A stretch of DNA of 64,000 nt from Candidatus Kirkpatrickella diaphorinae (GCF_025736875.1 NZ_CP107052.1:1476001-1540000), one strand, 5' to 3'. Positions 19,235-30,960 are shown, counted from the stretch's first letter. Made by a program: numbers and translations. Notes: generated by a model from the sequence alone, not told the origin.

Positions 19235-19280
19235 AGTTTGAGTGGTTATGAGGAAACTCATAGCCGCCTCAACTTTTTAA
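19235..19280 (+). promoter_or_regulatory. Long hairpin with GAAA loop upstream of bactofilin
   Basis: Within the 307-base gap between the divergent genes, 19235-19252 pairs with 19257-19274 around a GAAA tetraloop (16 of 18 positions pair, including three G-U). CTTTTT follows. The G-U pairs form only in plus-strand RNA, so this looks like a plus-strand terminator or attenuator in the bactofilin leader, or the end of a small RNA. The rest of the gap (19105-19411) shows no coding sequence. Confidence 0.5.
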
Positions 19281-19411
19281 CATTATGATTTCGGGAGTTC
19301 GCTGCCGCCCTCCTGCAATATACGTAGCCCGCGCCGCGAAACTAAACCGTCAAACTGCCGACGCCTCGTGGAGATTTTTCGACCCCGACATGCGATATTG
19401 AGGAGGTGAGC

Positions 19412-20059
19412 ATGTTTAAAAAACGTAAGACCGAAACAACGGACAAACAGGAGACCCCCGAAAAGGAAACCGGAGCAGCCGAAATCAAGGCGCCCACCCC
19501 CCCGCCGCAGGACCGTGTCGCGCCTGTGAATAAGCCACCCACCTTTACCCCACCCCTTATGAAGGAAGCCTCATCCATGTCCCGCAGCCCATTTGCCGCT
19601 CCCACTGGTCAAAATGCGACGACCCGCCCTATCCCCGGCACGCTTGGCGTGCAGCAATCAGGTGACAAGGCTGAGCGTCGCACCCTTGTTGTTGGTCGCG
19701 GCATTTCGGTGCAGGGCACTGTGCAGGATGCTGAGAGACTTGTCGTTGAAGGCACGGTTGAGGCCAACATGCTTCAGGCGAAGGAGCTTTACGTCGCGCA
19801 GGGCGGCGTCCTGCGTGGTGAAGTCGAGGTTGAAGACGCGGAACTGGCCGGTGAAATCGACGGCACCCTGACCGTGAAGGGCAATCTGACCGTCCGCGCC
19901 ACCGGACGACTGATCGGCAAAACACGCTGCAAGCGTCTTCAGGTTGAGGAAGGTGGTCAGATCTCCGGCCATCTGGAGATGATCCTTGACAGTGCAGGCC
20001 CCGGCGCTGAGAAGGCCAAGTTCACCGTCGCAGATCGTGAGAAATCACCCGCCGTCTGA
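19412..20059 (+). CDS. Bactofilin
   Basis: Cytoskeletal protein that self-assembles into filaments without nucleotide. The N-terminus is a disordered Lys/Pro/Thr-rich tail of about 80 residues. From about residue 90 the right-handed beta-helix core follows with short repeating strands: VVGRGISVQGTVQDAERLVV, EGTVEANMLQAKELYVAQGG, VLRGEVEVEDAEL, and GRLIGKTRCKRLQVEEGGQI. Start ATG 19412 is chosen because AGGAGGTGA at 19401-19409 is its ribosome binding site; a GTG at 19406 lies inside that site. 215 residues, within the usual range. Confidence 0.9.
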   Translation: MFKKRKTETTDKQETPEKETGAAEIKAPTPPPQDRVAPVNKPPTFTPPLMKEASSMSRSPFAAPTGQNATTRPIPGTLGVQQSGDKAERRTLVVGRGISVQGTVQDAERLVVEGTVEANMLQAKELYVAQGGVLRGEVEVEDAELAGEIDGTLTVKGNLTVRATGRLIGKTRCKRLQVEEGGQISGHLEMILDSAGPGAEKAKFTVADREKSPAV

Positions 20060-20073
20060 TCGACTCTAAATAT

Positions 20074-20119
20074 AAAAAGGGCAGGTCGCGCTTCCCCGTG
20101 GCGCCCTGCCCTTTTTTTG
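20074..20119 (+). terminator. Intrinsic terminator after bactofilin
   Basis: AAAAGGGCAGG near 20075 pairs with CCTGCCCTTTT near 20104-20115, with a T run directly after the stem. It lies 15 bases after the bactofilin stop. Confidence 0.8.
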
Positions 20120-20164
20120 TCGCAATATTGTCGTCGGGGAATTAATTGCCTCGCAATAAGCTGC

Positions 20165-20881
20165 CTAATTTCCGGAATTGTCCCGCCTGTCGCGTAATTT
20201 GACGTAAGCGACAGCGCAATGTTCTGCGCAATAAGGTTTGCCGGGGACTGGCTTTGCCCCGCAGAACCTGAATTCTGGCGTTCCCGGATCACCAAAGGGC
20301 CAGCAGCAGGATGGCCCGCGCTTGATGCCGCTATCGACATTGAGGGGTTTGAGAAGCGGCCTAAGCTCCTTTTCCGTCAGCGCCTTCTCCGCCGCGCTCA
20401 CTTTAGGCGGTGTGGCGGCAGGGGCCTTCGCAGTGACGGATGGCGCGGATGGCGCTTTTGCCGGCGCTGCCTTAGCGCTTCGCGCGGAGGCCGTCCCATC
20501 CGGCGCAGAGGGGGCGGGTCTCGTGCTCACTGGCGCGGGTTGCTTCGGCGCCACAGGCGTGGCCGATACGGATTTCGGGGCCGGAGGCGACGCTTTCACC
20601 GGTTTTTTGCCGGAAGCTGGCGTCTCAGCCGGCGCGCTCACCTTTTTCGGTTGTGTCGCCTTCGCAGCGGATCTCGAGGGCTTTTCTTTGGATGCCGTAG
20701 CAGATTTGGCAGGCCGCCCCCCTGAACGAATCGGTGATGGACGCGGAGGCAGGCCCAAACGATGTGCTTTCCCGACAACCGCATTTTTAGTGATGTTCAG
20801 TTGACGCCCGATTTCAGCGGTGGAGAGCCCCTGCTGCCATAGCTCCTGCAGGCGCGCAATTGTTTCATTCGTCCATTCCAC
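20165..20881 (-). CDS. gcrA: GcrA cell cycle regulator
   Basis: GcrA is a sigma70-associated alphaproteobacterial transcription factor that reads methylated GANTC sites and controls cell-cycle genes. The first 45 residues are the helix-turn-helix (WTNETIARLQELWQQGLST, AEIGRQLNITKNAVVGKAHR). A long Ala/Pro/Lys-rich linker follows, then the C-terminal cysteine-containing region CCWPFGDPGTPEFRFCGAKP. I start at GTG 20881, immediately before EWTNE, as in other GcrA proteins, with GGAGGA upstream; the frame is open further but without a family match. 238 residues, somewhat long because of the linker. Confidence 0.9.
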   Translation of the reverse strand: MEWTNETIARLQELWQQGLSTAEIGRQLNITKNAVVGKAHRLGLPPRPSPIRSGGRPAKSATASKEKPSRSAAKATQPKKVSAPAETPASGKKPVKASPPAPKSVSATPVAPKQPAPVSTRPAPSAPDGTASARSAKAAPAKAPSAPSVTAKAPAATPPKVSAAEKALTEKELRPLLKPLNVDSGIKRGPSCCWPFGDPGTPEFRFCGAKPVPGKPYCAEHCAVAYVKLRDRRDNSGN

Positions 20882-20964
20882 GACCAGAACTCCTCCGACA
20901 TCAACTGTCGGTTTATACCCAAATCTCGTTGAGATTACGCAAAATGAGACTTCCTGACGCGATG

Positions 20965-22155
20965 TCAAGTAGCGCTTTTCGGTTGACCGCCATGACGTTC
21001 AGGAGATGAGGGGTCACCGCGCTCCGTGAAGGCGATTTTTTGCCCGTCAATATAAATCGCCTGCCTGCCGGAGAGGAATGCGAGCGCCGCCGCCCCGAAC
21101 ACCTCGTGACGCCACCCCGACAGGGCTTTGACGTCGCGCGCGCCCAGAGCAATGCGATCAATATCGTCATTATTTGCGACCAGACGCGGCGAGACACGGT
21201 GCGCCTCACACTGGATGGTCAGTAAAAGCCGCAACAGCGCGACAACACCGGCGGAAGGCTGCGCATTGTCCGGACGTTTGGGGAGGCGCGGCAAAGCCTC
21301 ATCCGGCAGTGCGCACCCCTCGTGAATTGCGGCAAGCAGCCCCTCGCCGGATTTACTTTGCACAAACCCGCGCGTCACACCGCGGACACGTTCCAGAGCC
21401 TGCGCATCGGTGGGGCGGGTGGCGGCGATCTCAAGCAGACTTTCATCCCGGATAACGCGTTGGCGGGGAATGTTCAGCTTCTGCGCCTCACGCTCCCGCC
21501 AGGCCGCGACTTCTCTTAAGAGGCCCAGCATACGCCGATTATGGGTGCGGGGCTTCAGACGCTCCCATTGTTTTTCCGGGTCAGGCTGGAAGGTCGCGGG
21601 GTCCTGCAATATGGCAAGTTCGGCCTGCGCCCAATCCTGTCGTCCGGCTGCGGCAAGTTCATCCCGCAAAGCTTCGTAGACTTCACGCAGATAGGTGACA
21701 TCCGCCGCGGCGTAATCGCGTTGCGCCGGCGTCAGAGGGCGGAGGGACCAATCACTGAATCGATGCGCCTTATCAATGCTGCGCCCTGTCAGGACCTGCA
21801 CCAGTGAGTCGTAACCGACCTGGTCCCCGTATCCGGCCACCATTGCGGCGACCTGCGTATCGTAAATCGGTGTTGGCAAAGCGCCGAAAAGATGCAGGAA
21901 AATTTCCAGATCCTGACGGGCGGCATGGAAGACCTTGATGCAACCTTTCGCCTGAAGGAGTGCGGCGAGCGGTCCCAGATCCATCCCCTCGGCACAGACA
22001 TCAATCAGGGCCACATCCGTCGCACCGGCGAGTTGCACAAGACATAATTCTGGCCAATAAGTCTTTTCCCGCATAAATTCGGTGTCGATTGTGACGAAAG
22101 ACTCGTTTGCAAGGCGTGTGCAGAGTTTTTCCAGCGCCGCATTCGTGGTGATCAT
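20965..22155 (-). CDS. rnd: Ribonuclease D
   Basis: 3'-5' exoribonuclease of the DEDD group, involved in tRNA 3'-end processing. The exonuclease motifs are visible: [20 protein letters not shown] (motif I), [18 protein letters not shown] (motif II), and [10 protein letters not shown] (motif III). An HRDC region lies in the C-terminal half (RESLLEIA-like, then [14 protein letters not shown]). Start ATG 22155 ([11 protein letters not shown]) gives 396 residues, matching the family. A longer open frame upstream to 22521 overlaps queF on the other strand and is not needed. Confidence 0.92.
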   Translation of the reverse strand: MITTNAALEKLCTRLANESFVTIDTEFMREKTYWPELCLVQLAGATDVALIDVCAEGMDLGPLAALLQAKGCIKVFHAARQDLEIFLHLFGALPTPIYDTQVAAMVAGYGDQVGYDSLVQVLTGRSIDKAHRFSDWSLRPLTPAQRDYAAADVTYLREVYEALRDELAAAGRQDWAQAELAILQDPATFQPDPEKQWERLKPRTHNRRMLGLLREVAAWREREAQKLNIPRQRVIRDESLLEIAATRPTDAQALERVRGVTRGFVQSKSGEGLLAAIHEGCALPDEALPRLPKRPDNAQPSAGVVALLRLLLTIQCEAHRVSPRLVANNDDIDRIALGARDVKALSGWRHEVFGAAALAFLSGRQAIYIDGQKIAFTERGDPSSPERHGGQPKSAT

Positions 22156-22236
22156 TTCGGGTGCCGGATAACGCGGCTTGGGGGCCGGGCGCTTTCTTTG
22201 CAAACGATGCTCCTTCGGGTCGAGAGGAAAAAATTT

Positions 22237-22707
22237 GTGACTCAACGTGATAACGGGCCTGACGGGCTGACGCAACTCGGGCAGAAAACACCCACGCCGC
22301 AAAGCCCGGAAGAGGCGCATCTTGAGGCGGTCGCTGCCCCGCATCGTGGTCAGGATTACGTCATTCGTTTTACCGCGCCTGAGTTTACATCGCTCTGCCC
22401 CATCACCGGACAGCCTGACTTCGCGCATATCGTGATCGACTACATCCCTGACGCGCTGATTGTTGAAAGCAAGTCCCTCAAGCTGTTTCTGCAAAGCTTC
22501 CGCAATCACGGGGCTTTCCACGAAGATTGCTCTCTGACGATCGCGCAGCGTATCGTTGAAAGATTAAAGCCGAAATGGCTGCGCATCGGTGCTTACTGGT
22601 ATCCGCGCGGCGGCATTCCTATTGATGTTTTCTGGCAGACAGGTCCGGCACCATCCCATGTGTGGCTCCCCCCGCAGGACGTCAAACCTTATCGCGGCCG
22701 CGGCTGA
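22237..22707 (+). CDS. queF: QueF, NADPH-dependent preQ0 reductase
   Basis: QueF reduces preQ0 to preQ1 in queuosine biosynthesis. The catalytic cysteine is in [11 protein letters not shown] (about residue 54), and the family motif [20 protein letters not shown] follows, with the active Asp and Glu nearby. The short, unimodular form (156 residues) fits. GTG 22237 is chosen as start because GAGAGG is placed 8-10 bases ahead. Its start region is divergent from rnd with about 80 bases between. Confidence 0.92.
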   Translation: MTQRDNGPDGLTQLGQKTPTPQSPEEAHLEAVAAPHRGQDYVIRFTAPEFTSLCPITGQPDFAHIVIDYIPDALIVESKSLKLFLQSFRNHGAFHEDCSLTIAQRIVERLKPKWLRIGAYWYPRGGIPIDVFWQTGPAPSHVWLPPQDVKPYRGRG

Positions 22708-22975
22708 ACCGATTCGATATGCGCGCTCGCGCTGTTCCTCTCAAAGTAACGATGATTTGATCACGTAATCGCGGTTTTGCCAGCCATTTCACCTCGGTGG
22801 AAAAAATTTTTAAGTTGGTTGGCTTTAGATTGTGGCATAATTTAACCCTGCGTTTAGATTTGGGCAGCTTTACGAAAATTCTGCTTTGGGCGAATGCGGC
22901 GCAATTTTTCAAAAATTATATGTTCATGATTCTCAGGCCATTTAAGGGACCTGTTTTGAGAGGGTGAATTTCAGA

Positions 22976-24217
22976 ATGAGCGAGCAGTCAGACGGGCCCG
23001 ATAGGGCGCTTCCGGCAGATCAATGCAACGCGCCTGACATCCAGGGAGTAGAAGCCCTTGGCGGGAATGTTGCCATTCTGGAACGTGCGGAGGCACCGCA
23101 GGTGGAGGCGCAGGCTTTTACACTGCCTCTTGAATTTGACCCGCAGGCCAAAGCCTATCTGCAAGAGCATGGGGCCGAGACGACGGATCATTGCTTCCAT
23201 CTCGCCAATATTTTGCACATGAATGGCAATGTGGCGGAAGCTTCCATTATCTATCGTCGCGCCTATGACTTGCACTCCAAGTCACCGTCTCAATATCCGA
23301 GTGCGCAAGCCCTTCTTCAGGTACGCCTACTGACCCTGCTGAAATCGGGCCAGTCTGTACCGCCGGAAGAGCTGCAGGAAATGCGCAGCCTGAGTATACC
23401 TTATGCTCAGTACATTGAGGGCGTTCAGAAAGGGTGGAATGGTGCCTCGGCAATTGAGGCGCTCAAAACTATCGGCAATGCTTTCGAAGAGTTTCACACA
23501 GGGGAGGAGGCGGACACGCTTTGGCTAGAATTTGCCCTACGCGCAAAGCCAAGCCTCTTTGATGTGAGATTGGATGTCAATTCACCCTCAACGCGTATTC
23601 CGCGCCGAATCTTCATGTATTGGGACGAAAACCCACCGCCGGAGATTGCGGAGAACTTTGATTACCATCGCAAGCTGAATGGCTTCGAAGTCCGCATCAT
23701 GGATTTCGCCGAGGCGACGGAGTGGCTCTATGATAACTATGGCATCGAAGCGCGCAATATCTTCATCAATGCCCGCCACCCGGCTGAGGCGGCTGATTTC
23801 CTGCGATTGCACCTGCTGCAGGCGCTTGGCGGGTGGTGGCTTGATGCTGACCTGAAGCTTGGCAAACAGGCGACGCTTGATTTTATGGCAACCCGGACAA
23901 AAAGCGCGACATTTCTGCTGACGAGAGGTCATGTCGTGCATAATGACTTCTTCGGAACCTGCCCAAATAACGAGGTCCTCTCCGACGCGCTCCTTTCCAT
24001 TTACAGAAACTGCTATCTTCATTCGGGGCTGTTTATTGCCTATAAAACCGGCCCGGGCGTTTATGCGCGTGCGATTAACCGGATTGCTTATCGAAGCCTG
24101 AACGGAAACCGTCCCAAGCAATCCATCGAAATTCATGATCAAGCCAAATTCAATGAGCTGATCGAAGAATTTCATACGCCTTACAAATTTCAGACACCGA
24201 ACTGGCGCGCGATTTGA
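22976..24217 (+). CDS. Glycosyltransferase with DXD sugar-binding region
   Basis: 413 residues from ATG 22976; an in-frame GTG at 22964 would add four. The N-terminal 190 residues look helical and TPR-like (CFHLANILHMNGNVAEASII). From about residue 210 a glycosyltransferase domain of the Gly_transf_sug (OCH1-like) kind begins with RIPRRIFMYWDENPPPEI, and the DXD motif is in GGWWLDADLKLG at about residue 290. No signal peptide or membrane segment, so it is probably cytoplasmic. Sugar and acceptor are unknown. It stands alone; the 270-base region before it is AT-rich and may carry its promoter. Confidence 0.75.
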   Translation: MSEQSDGPDRALPADQCNAPDIQGVEALGGNVAILERAEAPQVEAQAFTLPLEFDPQAKAYLQEHGAETTDHCFHLANILHMNGNVAEASIIYRRAYDLHSKSPSQYPSAQALLQVRLLTLLKSGQSVPPEELQEMRSLSIPYAQYIEGVQKGWNGASAIEALKTIGNAFEEFHTGEEADTLWLEFALRAKPSLFDVRLDVNSPSTRIPRRIFMYWDENPPPEIAENFDYHRKLNGFEVRIMDFAEATEWLYDNYGIEARNIFINARHPAEAADFLRLHLLQALGGWWLDADLKLGKQATLDFMATRTKSATFLLTRGHVVHNDFFGTCPNNEVLSDALLSIYRNCYLHSGLFIAYKTGPGVYARAINRIAYRSLNGNRPKQSIEIHDQAKFNELIEEFHTPYKFQTPNWRAI

Positions 24218-24224
24218 TCGCGCG
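24206..24224 (+). terminator. Perfect hairpin over the glycosyltransferase stop
   Basis: CGCGCGAT pairs with ATCGCGCG around TTG, overlapping the stop codon. No T run follows, so a terminator role is possible but weak. Confidence 0.3.
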
Positions 24225-24347
24225 TGGCAGGCTGAAAGCGTAAGAGTAGCACCGCATATTCGCGACCGCGGCGCGACGGGGATCGTGCGAAGCTGCTTTT
24301 TTCAAGGGATCAGTCTGGAGGCGCGTGAGACCCTCGCCTCGCGACGG

Positions 24348-24767
24348 TCAATGAGTCGGGGATTTTTCTTCCGCCGCCTCAATTTCAGCGCGGACGATCT
24401 GGATACGGCGTGCGATGCGATCCTGCTCCACGACATTTTCAGCCGTCACATTGGCGAGTGCGGCTTCCAGCCCCTCCAGCGCCGTGTAGGCGTCGCGGGT
24501 TGATATGTCGCTGACGGGATAAGCATCATCCGCCAGAACCGTGCATTTCTCGGCATTCATATCCGCGAAACCACCCGCGATGAAAAAAGTGCCGGCCACT
24601 TTCTCACCCTGATAATAGGACAGAACCCCGCCCCGCAATGAAATCATCAGAGGGGCGCGCTCCGGCATGGCGGCGATATCGCCCTCCTCACCGGGGATCA
24701 CCGCCATATCCACGTTGGCGCTAAACAGGATTTTTTCAGGACTGATGATTTCAAGCAGGACAGGCAT
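24348..24767 (-). CDS. atpC: F1 ATP synthase epsilon subunit
   Basis: 139-residue epsilon subunit of the F1 central stalk, which inhibits ATP hydrolysis and couples rotation. The N-terminal beta-sandwich contains LEIISPEKILFSANVDMAVI, then PGEEGDIAAMPERAPLM, then FFIAGGFADMNAEKCTVLAD. The C-terminal part is helical. It is the last gene of atpHAGDC, two bases after atpD. Confidence 0.95.
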   Translation of the reverse strand: MPVLLEIISPEKILFSANVDMAVIPGEEGDIAAMPERAPLMISLRGGVLSYYQGEKVAGTFFIAGGFADMNAEKCTVLADDAYPVSDISTRDAYTALEGLEAALANVTAENVVEQDRIARRIQIVRAEIEAAEEKSPTH

Positions 24768-24769
24768 GA

Positions 24770-26236
<1,467 letters not shown>

Positions 26237-26259
26237 TTACAGGCTCCTGCGTAAAAGTC

Positions 26260-27156
26260 TCAGACGGCTTCAGCGCCGGAGATAATCTCGATAAGTTCAC
26301 GGGTGATATTGGCTTGACGGGTGCGGTTATAATGTTGGGAAAGCCGGTCAATCGCCTTGCCCGCATTGCGGGTCGCATTATCCATCGCCGCCATGCGGGC
26401 CCCCTGCTCACCCGCTGCACTCTCAAGCAGGGCGGCATAAAGCTGCACTTTGAGGTTTCTCGGCAGGATCTGCTCAAGCAGGCTTTCCTCATCCGGTTCA
26501 AAACTGTAAAGGGGCTTATCCGCTTCCGAAGGCGCATCCTTTCTGGCTTCGGGCGCTTCTTCATCGACAGCAAGCGGGACCAGGGGCAGCGTCACCGGGG
26601 TTTGCGTCATGGCATTGACGAAGCGGTTATAGACGACCGAAACCTTATCGATTTCGCCCTTCTCCAGCATGGAAATAATGCGGTCACCCAATTGGGATGC
26701 GACATCAAACGGCACTTCCTTCCCGCCTGTGCCGGGCAGCTTCTCCACGATCTCTGCCGGAAAAGCGCGCTGCGCAATATCGCCGCCCTTGCGACCCAGA
26801 GGCAGCAACATCAAGGTTTCGCCATTTTGGGAAATCTGACCTGCGAGGCTGCGGACAGCACGACCGATCTGCGCATTGAAACCCCCGGCAAGGCCAAGGT
26901 CACTTGTCAACATGATGACAAGGTGCTTCTTGCCCTGCCCCCCACGCATCAGGATAGGGGCCGTCTCACTGGCGGGCGTCGCGGCCACAAGCTCCGCCAT
27001 CATGTGACGCATCGCTTCCGCATAAGGGCGTGACGCCTCCGCACGCGTCTGAAAGCGGCGCAGCTTCGAGGCGGCGACCATTTTCATGGCGCTCGTAATT
27101 TTGCGCTGTGATTTGACGCCCGTGATGCGGGCGCGCAGTTCCTTCAGCGAGGCCAT
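26260..27156 (-). CDS. atpG: F1 ATP synthase gamma subunit
   Basis: Central rotor stalk of F1. Opens with MASLKELRARITGVKSQRKI, followed by TSAMKMVAASKLRR, and ends with the signature region MAAMDNATRNAGKAIDRL and ITRELIEIISGAEAV. 298 residues, the usual length. Nine bases separate it from atpA. Confidence 0.96.
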   Translation of the reverse strand: MASLKELRARITGVKSQRKITSAMKMVAASKLRRFQTRAEASRPYAEAMRHMMAELVAATPASETAPILMRGGQGKKHLVIMLTSDLGLAGGFNAQIGRAVRSLAGQISQNGETLMLLPLGRKGGDIAQRAFPAEIVEKLPGTGGKEVPFDVASQLGDRIISMLEKGEIDKVSVVYNRFVNAMTQTPVTLPLVPLAVDEEAPEARKDAPSEADKPLYSFEPDEESLLEQILPRNLKVQLYAALLESAAGEQGARMAAMDNATRNAGKAIDRLSQHYNRTRQANITRELIEIISGAEAV

Positions 27157-27165
27157 GACCCGTCC

Positions 27166-28701
27166 TTACGCAGCAAAGCGCTTATTGAAAGTTTCCAGCA
27201 AGGCCTTGAGCTTTTCCTCCACTTCCGGCTTCAGCTGTTTATCAGCGCGGATCGCATCCAGAATGGCGCGCCCCGGGCCGCGCACTTCCGCCAGAAGGGC
27301 CTTTTCATACTCGACCACTTTATCGACAGGGACGACATCCACATAGCCACGCGTCCCGGCATAAAGGACAACAACCTGATCCTCGACCGGTAAAGGCGAA
27401 ATCTGCGGTTGTTTCAGCAACTCGGTCAGGCGTGCGCCACGCTCAAGCTGTTTGCGCGTCGCGGGGTCAAGATCCGAGGCGAATTGGGAGAACGCCGCCA
27501 TCTCGCGATATTGCGCCAGGTCGAGTTTGATCTTGCCTGCAACCTGCTTCATCGCCTTGATCTGTGCCGCGGACCCGACACGGGAGACGGAACCACCCAC
27601 ATTCACCGCCGGGCGGATGCCTTTATAAAAAAGATCCGTCTCCAGGAAGATCTGCCCATCCGTGATGGAAATCACGTTTGTCGGGATGTAGGCCGCAACG
27701 TCACCCGCCTGGGTCTCAATCACTGGCAGTGCGGTCAGGGAACCACCACCGCACGCATCCGACATTTTCGCCGCGCGCTCCAGCAGGCGGGAATGCAGAT
27801 AGAACACATCACCCGGGAAAGCCTCGCGCCCCGGCGGACGGCGCAGAAGAAGCGACATCTGGCGATATGCCACGGCCTGTTTGGACAGGTCATCATAGCA
27901 GATCAGCGCGTGCATGCCGTTATCACGGAAATACTCGCCCATGGCGCAGGCCGCGTAAGGGGCGAGATATTGCATCGGCGCCGGGTCGGAAGCGGTCGCG
28001 GCCACGACGATGGAATATTCCATCGCGCCTTCCTCCGTCAGGGTGCGGACGAGATTGGCCACGGTCGAGCGTTTCTGCCCGATCGCCACATAGATGCAGT
28101 AAAGCTTCGCTTTTTCATCACCCGCAGCATTGACGGGCTTTTGCGCGACGATGGTGTCGACGAGGATGGCGGTTTTGCCGGTCTGGCGGTCACCAATCAC
28201 CAGCTCACGCTGGCCACGCCCGATCGGCACCAGCGCATCAATGGCTTTGATCCCGGTCTGGACAGGCTCACAGACAGATTGACGCGGCATAATGCCGGGC
28301 GCCTTGACTTCCGCGCGGCGCATTTCAACGTCTTTGATCGGCCCCTTGCCGTCAATCGGGTTGCCCAGCGCATCCACGACGCGGCCCAGCAGGCCCTTCC
28401 CCACTGGCACTTCCACAACGGCATTTCCGCGTGTGACGGTGTCGCCTTCCCGGATGCCGTCACCATCGCCAAAAACAACGACGCCGACATTATCCTGCTC
28501 AAGATTGAGCGCCATGCCCGTATCGCCGGTTGACGGGAAATGCACCATCTCCCCGGCCATGACATTATCCAGCCCGAAGACGCGGGCAATCCCGTCACCG
28601 ATCGAGAGGACAGTGCCCGTCTCGGATATTTTGGCACCGTCATCAAATGCGGCGATCTGCTGCTTGAGGATGTCCGAAATCTCTGCGGGACGGATATCCA
28701 T
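27166..28701 (-). CDS. atpA: F1 ATP synthase alpha subunit
   Basis: Non-catalytic nucleotide-binding subunit of F1. Walker [10 protein letters not shown] and the signature [17 protein letters not shown] are present. I start at ATG 28701 ([10 protein letters not shown]), which shares one base with the atpH stop (TGATG); the preceding GTG at 28704 is less likely. 511 residues, full length. Confidence 0.96.
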   Translation of the reverse strand: MDIRPAEISDILKQQIAAFDDGAKISETGTVLSIGDGIARVFGLDNVMAGEMVHFPSTGDTGMALNLEQDNVGVVVFGDGDGIREGDTVTRGNAVVEVPVGKGLLGRVVDALGNPIDGKGPIKDVEMRRAEVKAPGIMPRQSVCEPVQTGIKAIDALVPIGRGQRELVIGDRQTGKTAILVDTIVAQKPVNAAGDEKAKLYCIYVAIGQKRSTVANLVRTLTEEGAMEYSIVVAATASDPAPMQYLAPYAACAMGEYFRDNGMHALICYDDLSKQAVAYRQMSLLLRRPPGREAFPGDVFYLHSRLLERAAKMSDACGGGSLTALPVIETQAGDVAAYIPTNVISITDGQIFLETDLFYKGIRPAVNVGGSVSRVGSAAQIKAMKQVAGKIKLDLAQYREMAAFSQFASDLDPATRKQLERGARLTELLKQPQISPLPVEDQVVVLYAGTRGYVDVVPVDKVVEYEKALLAEVRGPGRAILDAIRADKQLKPEVEEKLKALLETFNKRFAA

Positions 28702-29288
28702 CACGCGGCTCCCTTCATGGCAAACTGGAGGCGGGTGAGACGCCCGCTTATGGATGAGTCAAAAAGTTTTGGACCGATTTTGACGACCAGGCCGCCGATG
28801 AGGGCGGGGTCAACATGTTCGACCATTGCGAGGCGTCCATACCCCGCTTCGGCCAGGCGCGCGCTCAAGGCGTCGCGCTGTGCGTCGGTCAGTTTCGAGG
28901 CCGTCCGCACCTCGACCGTGACTTCGCCACGGCGTGCGCGATCAAGCGCCTCAATTGCGGAGAGGATATCAGCGAGGGCGGGCAGACGTCGGTTCTGCGC
29001 GACAACACCGACAAGCCGACGCACGGCGTCCCCGAGTTCCAGCGAACGCGCAAGTGCCTCAACCGCCTTGACCGAATCCGTCACCTGAATTCTTTTATCC
29101 CGAAGAAATTGCTGCAACGCAGTGCTTTGACGGATGGCCCGGGCCAGACGCGTCACCTGTGTAAAGGCGTCTGACGCGTCGGCATTGTCCTCAACATATT
29201 TGTAGAAACCGCGCGCATAACGGCGCGCAAGAGAGCTCGATACACCGGCCTCAGAAGGCATTTCAGAAGATGTCTCGAGTTTTGCCAC
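28701..29288 (-). CDS. atpH: F1 ATP synthase delta subunit
   Basis: Delta subunit, linking F1 to the peripheral stalk. The helical N-terminal domain has [20 protein letters not shown] and the C-terminal region has [20 protein letters not shown], followed by SGRLTRL. The start is uncertain: GTG 29288 has a weak GGGA upstream, ATG 29261 gives 186 residues and is closest to typical delta starts, and an ATG at 29333 would add a tail without family support. First gene of the operon; Fo genes are absent here, as usual in alphaproteobacteria. Confidence 0.92.
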   Translation of the reverse strand: MAKLETSSEMPSEAGVSSSLARRYARGFYKYVEDNADASDAFTQVTRLARAIRQSTALQQFLRDKRIQVTDSVKAVEALARSLELGDAVRRLVGVVAQNRRLPALADILSAIEALDRARRGEVTVEVRTASKLTDAQRDALSARLAEAGYGRLAMVEHVDPALIGGLVVKIGPKLFDSSISGRLTRLQFAMKGAA

Positions 29289-29430
29289 GTTCGACAGTCC
29301 CAATAACAAGCATGTAACAGGCACACCCGACACGCCATAACGCCCGCCCCGGTAAAAGGCCCGCCTGACGCGTCCCGTAAAACCAAAAAATCAACGCACC
29401 GCGACGTCAAAACGTCCGTCGTCACGGGGC

Positions 29431-29459
29431 GTCTAGCATAGGGTATCGGAGGAACGCAA
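29431..29459 (-). promoter_or_regulatory. Possible atp operon promoter
   Basis: On the minus strand TTGCGT (29459-29454) precedes TATGCTAGAC (29440-29431), about 145 bases before the atpH start. Spacing is short for the TATGCT reading (13) and 15 for TGCTAG, so this is only a candidate. Confidence 0.25.
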
Positions 29460-29819
29460 CCGACAGAGCGCACGCCCCAGACGATGTTTGATATTAAATG
29501 TTTCAAAACCACAGTTCACGTGTTTACGCGGCAGTGATGCTGGGCGGTCAGCCTTGCGGCGCGCCCGGGCGAGCGGCGGAGTCGTTTTATCGGATGAAGG
29601 CTGGCATCAACGGTTTATTGAAAAGGGGCGCGTGAAATTCCTGATGAGAGACGGAGGAAAGCTTCGCCGTGGTGCCGGGCCAACACCCTTCAAGAGCGCG
29701 GCCCACACACTTATTATATTGCGCCTCATCGCGCTGGAAGAGGGCTCCACAATATCGGCAGACCGCCTGGCTTTCTGACCTCGCGAAGGTGGCTCAGCCT
29801 TAAGATAGGAGGGAGGGTG

Positions 29820-30065
29820 TCAGACATCGTCTGGGATTAGCGACGTCACGTCCAACCGAACCTCCCTCACTTCCGTCATATGATGGCGTAAGGGCTGCTG
29901 CGGTCGCGCAATCTCAACCGCCAGCATAGGGCCCGCCGAACAACGCCCATCATTGAAGTCATGAGACGGACCGCCATTGACGGTGATTAGGAAAATGATT
30001 GGCGGTAGCCCTTTGCAGGTTTTGTTAAAGGCGGATAAAAGCAAGCGTAGCAATACTTTGGTCAT
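29820..30065 (-). CDS. Possible small exported protein
   Basis: 81 residues from ATG 30065, with AAAGGAAAG upstream. The N-terminus (MTKVLLRLLLSAFNKTCKGL, then PPIIFLITVNG) could be a signal peptide or anchor. The rest has no recognised motif. It lies in a gene-poor stretch of 1.1 kb between atpH and the lipoprotein at 30457, where I see nothing else that I can support; a 96-codon plus-strand frame at 29488 has no family resemblance or clear ribosome site. Confidence 0.3.
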   Translation of the reverse strand: MTKVLLRLLLSAFNKTCKGLPPIIFLITVNGGPSHDFNDGRCSAGPMLAVEIARPQQPLRHHMTEVREVRLDVTSLIPDDV

Positions 30066-30456
30066 GATCTTCTTTCCTTTAAACGTATTCCGAACGCAGA
30101 GCTGGAACCAGCCAGCCATCTGCAAACCCCTCGTTGTTCAGCACCATAGTTTGTATCTAATATACGTTTTTTTTTAACAGTGCGGAAGAGAACACGATGA
30201 ATATCTTTCCAAAAAATTAAATGGTCAAGGGTGCGAATCAAAATTTTTGGCTAAGAGAGGTTTTTTAATCCGGATGTTCCACGTTATCATTTCGTAAATG
30301 ATTTATTCATGATATAATCGGTCCTTACGAGATCAAGAACGTATTTTAGCCGTGGATTCCCTGCCGATTTGCCTCCAGGTCGCTCACGTGCCGAAACAGG
30401 GATAAGGGTCCGACCTTCCCGCCTGCGCGCCTTTTTTGCCTGATGGCGGAAAACAT

Positions 30457-30960
30457 ATGAGATACGTCTCCCGGTTTTTGATCACATTGCTCGGCACAGC
30501 CGCACTCTCCGGGTGTGATAACCCGGCGGAGGACGCTTTCAACGCGTCATCAACAGCCTGTGCCGCGAAATACCCGGTGATGAAAGGCCGCACTGTTGCG
30601 GGCGCGCAATGTCTGCATGATGTGGTCTTCTCACAAGGCCCGGCGGCCTTTTCGGACTCCTGGCTTACTTATCTTTATGCTTACGATAATTTCCGTATGG
30701 AGAAGGCCAAAGACGTTGATGCCGGCTCGCTTTCACCAGAGGATTACACGGCGCAACTCAATAATTTCTGGTCCAACCTGATGTCGCAGGATTTTCAACG
30801 CCGCACAGCGCAAAATCGGTGCCGGGCCGCGCTCAACGCCTATCGCAGCGCTTATCTGAACGGAAATCGGGACAAGCAGGCGCGTCGGTCCGATGCGCGG
30901 CGGGTTTACCCACCGATTTTCATCCCGGGATGCGACAGTTTCAATCCGAGCATAATGTGA
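30457..30960 (+). CDS. Lipoprotein of unknown function
   Basis: 167 residues from ATG 30457 (GGCGGA precedes it). The signal sequence RYVSRFLITLLGTAALSGCD ends in a lipobox LSGC, so the mature protein should start at that cysteine and be lipid-anchored. The mature part has four more cysteines, which may pair in the periplasm, and a helical middle (DNFRMEKAKDVDAGSLSPED). I do not recognise the family. It is transcribed towards the convergent methyltransferase gene. Confidence 0.75.
   Translation: MRYVSRFLITLLGTAALSGCDNPAEDAFNASSTACAAKYPVMKGRTVAGAQCLHDVVFSQGPAAFSDSWLTYLYAYDNFRMEKAKDVDAGSLSPEDYTAQLNNFWSNLMSQDFQRRTAQNRCRAALNAYRSAYLNGNRDKQARRSDARRVYPPIFIPGCDSFNPSIM

Noticed and set aside
22156-22521. 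N-terminal extension of ribonuclease D by 122 codons
   Set aside because: It overlaps queF antisense and has no family pattern before [11 protein letters not shown].
27409-28533. 374-codon plus-strand open frame
   Set aside because: Antisense shadow of atpA, which is complete and highly conserved.
29488-29778. 96-codon plus-strand frame after the atp promoter region
   Set aside because: No recognisable domain and no convincing ribosome binding site.
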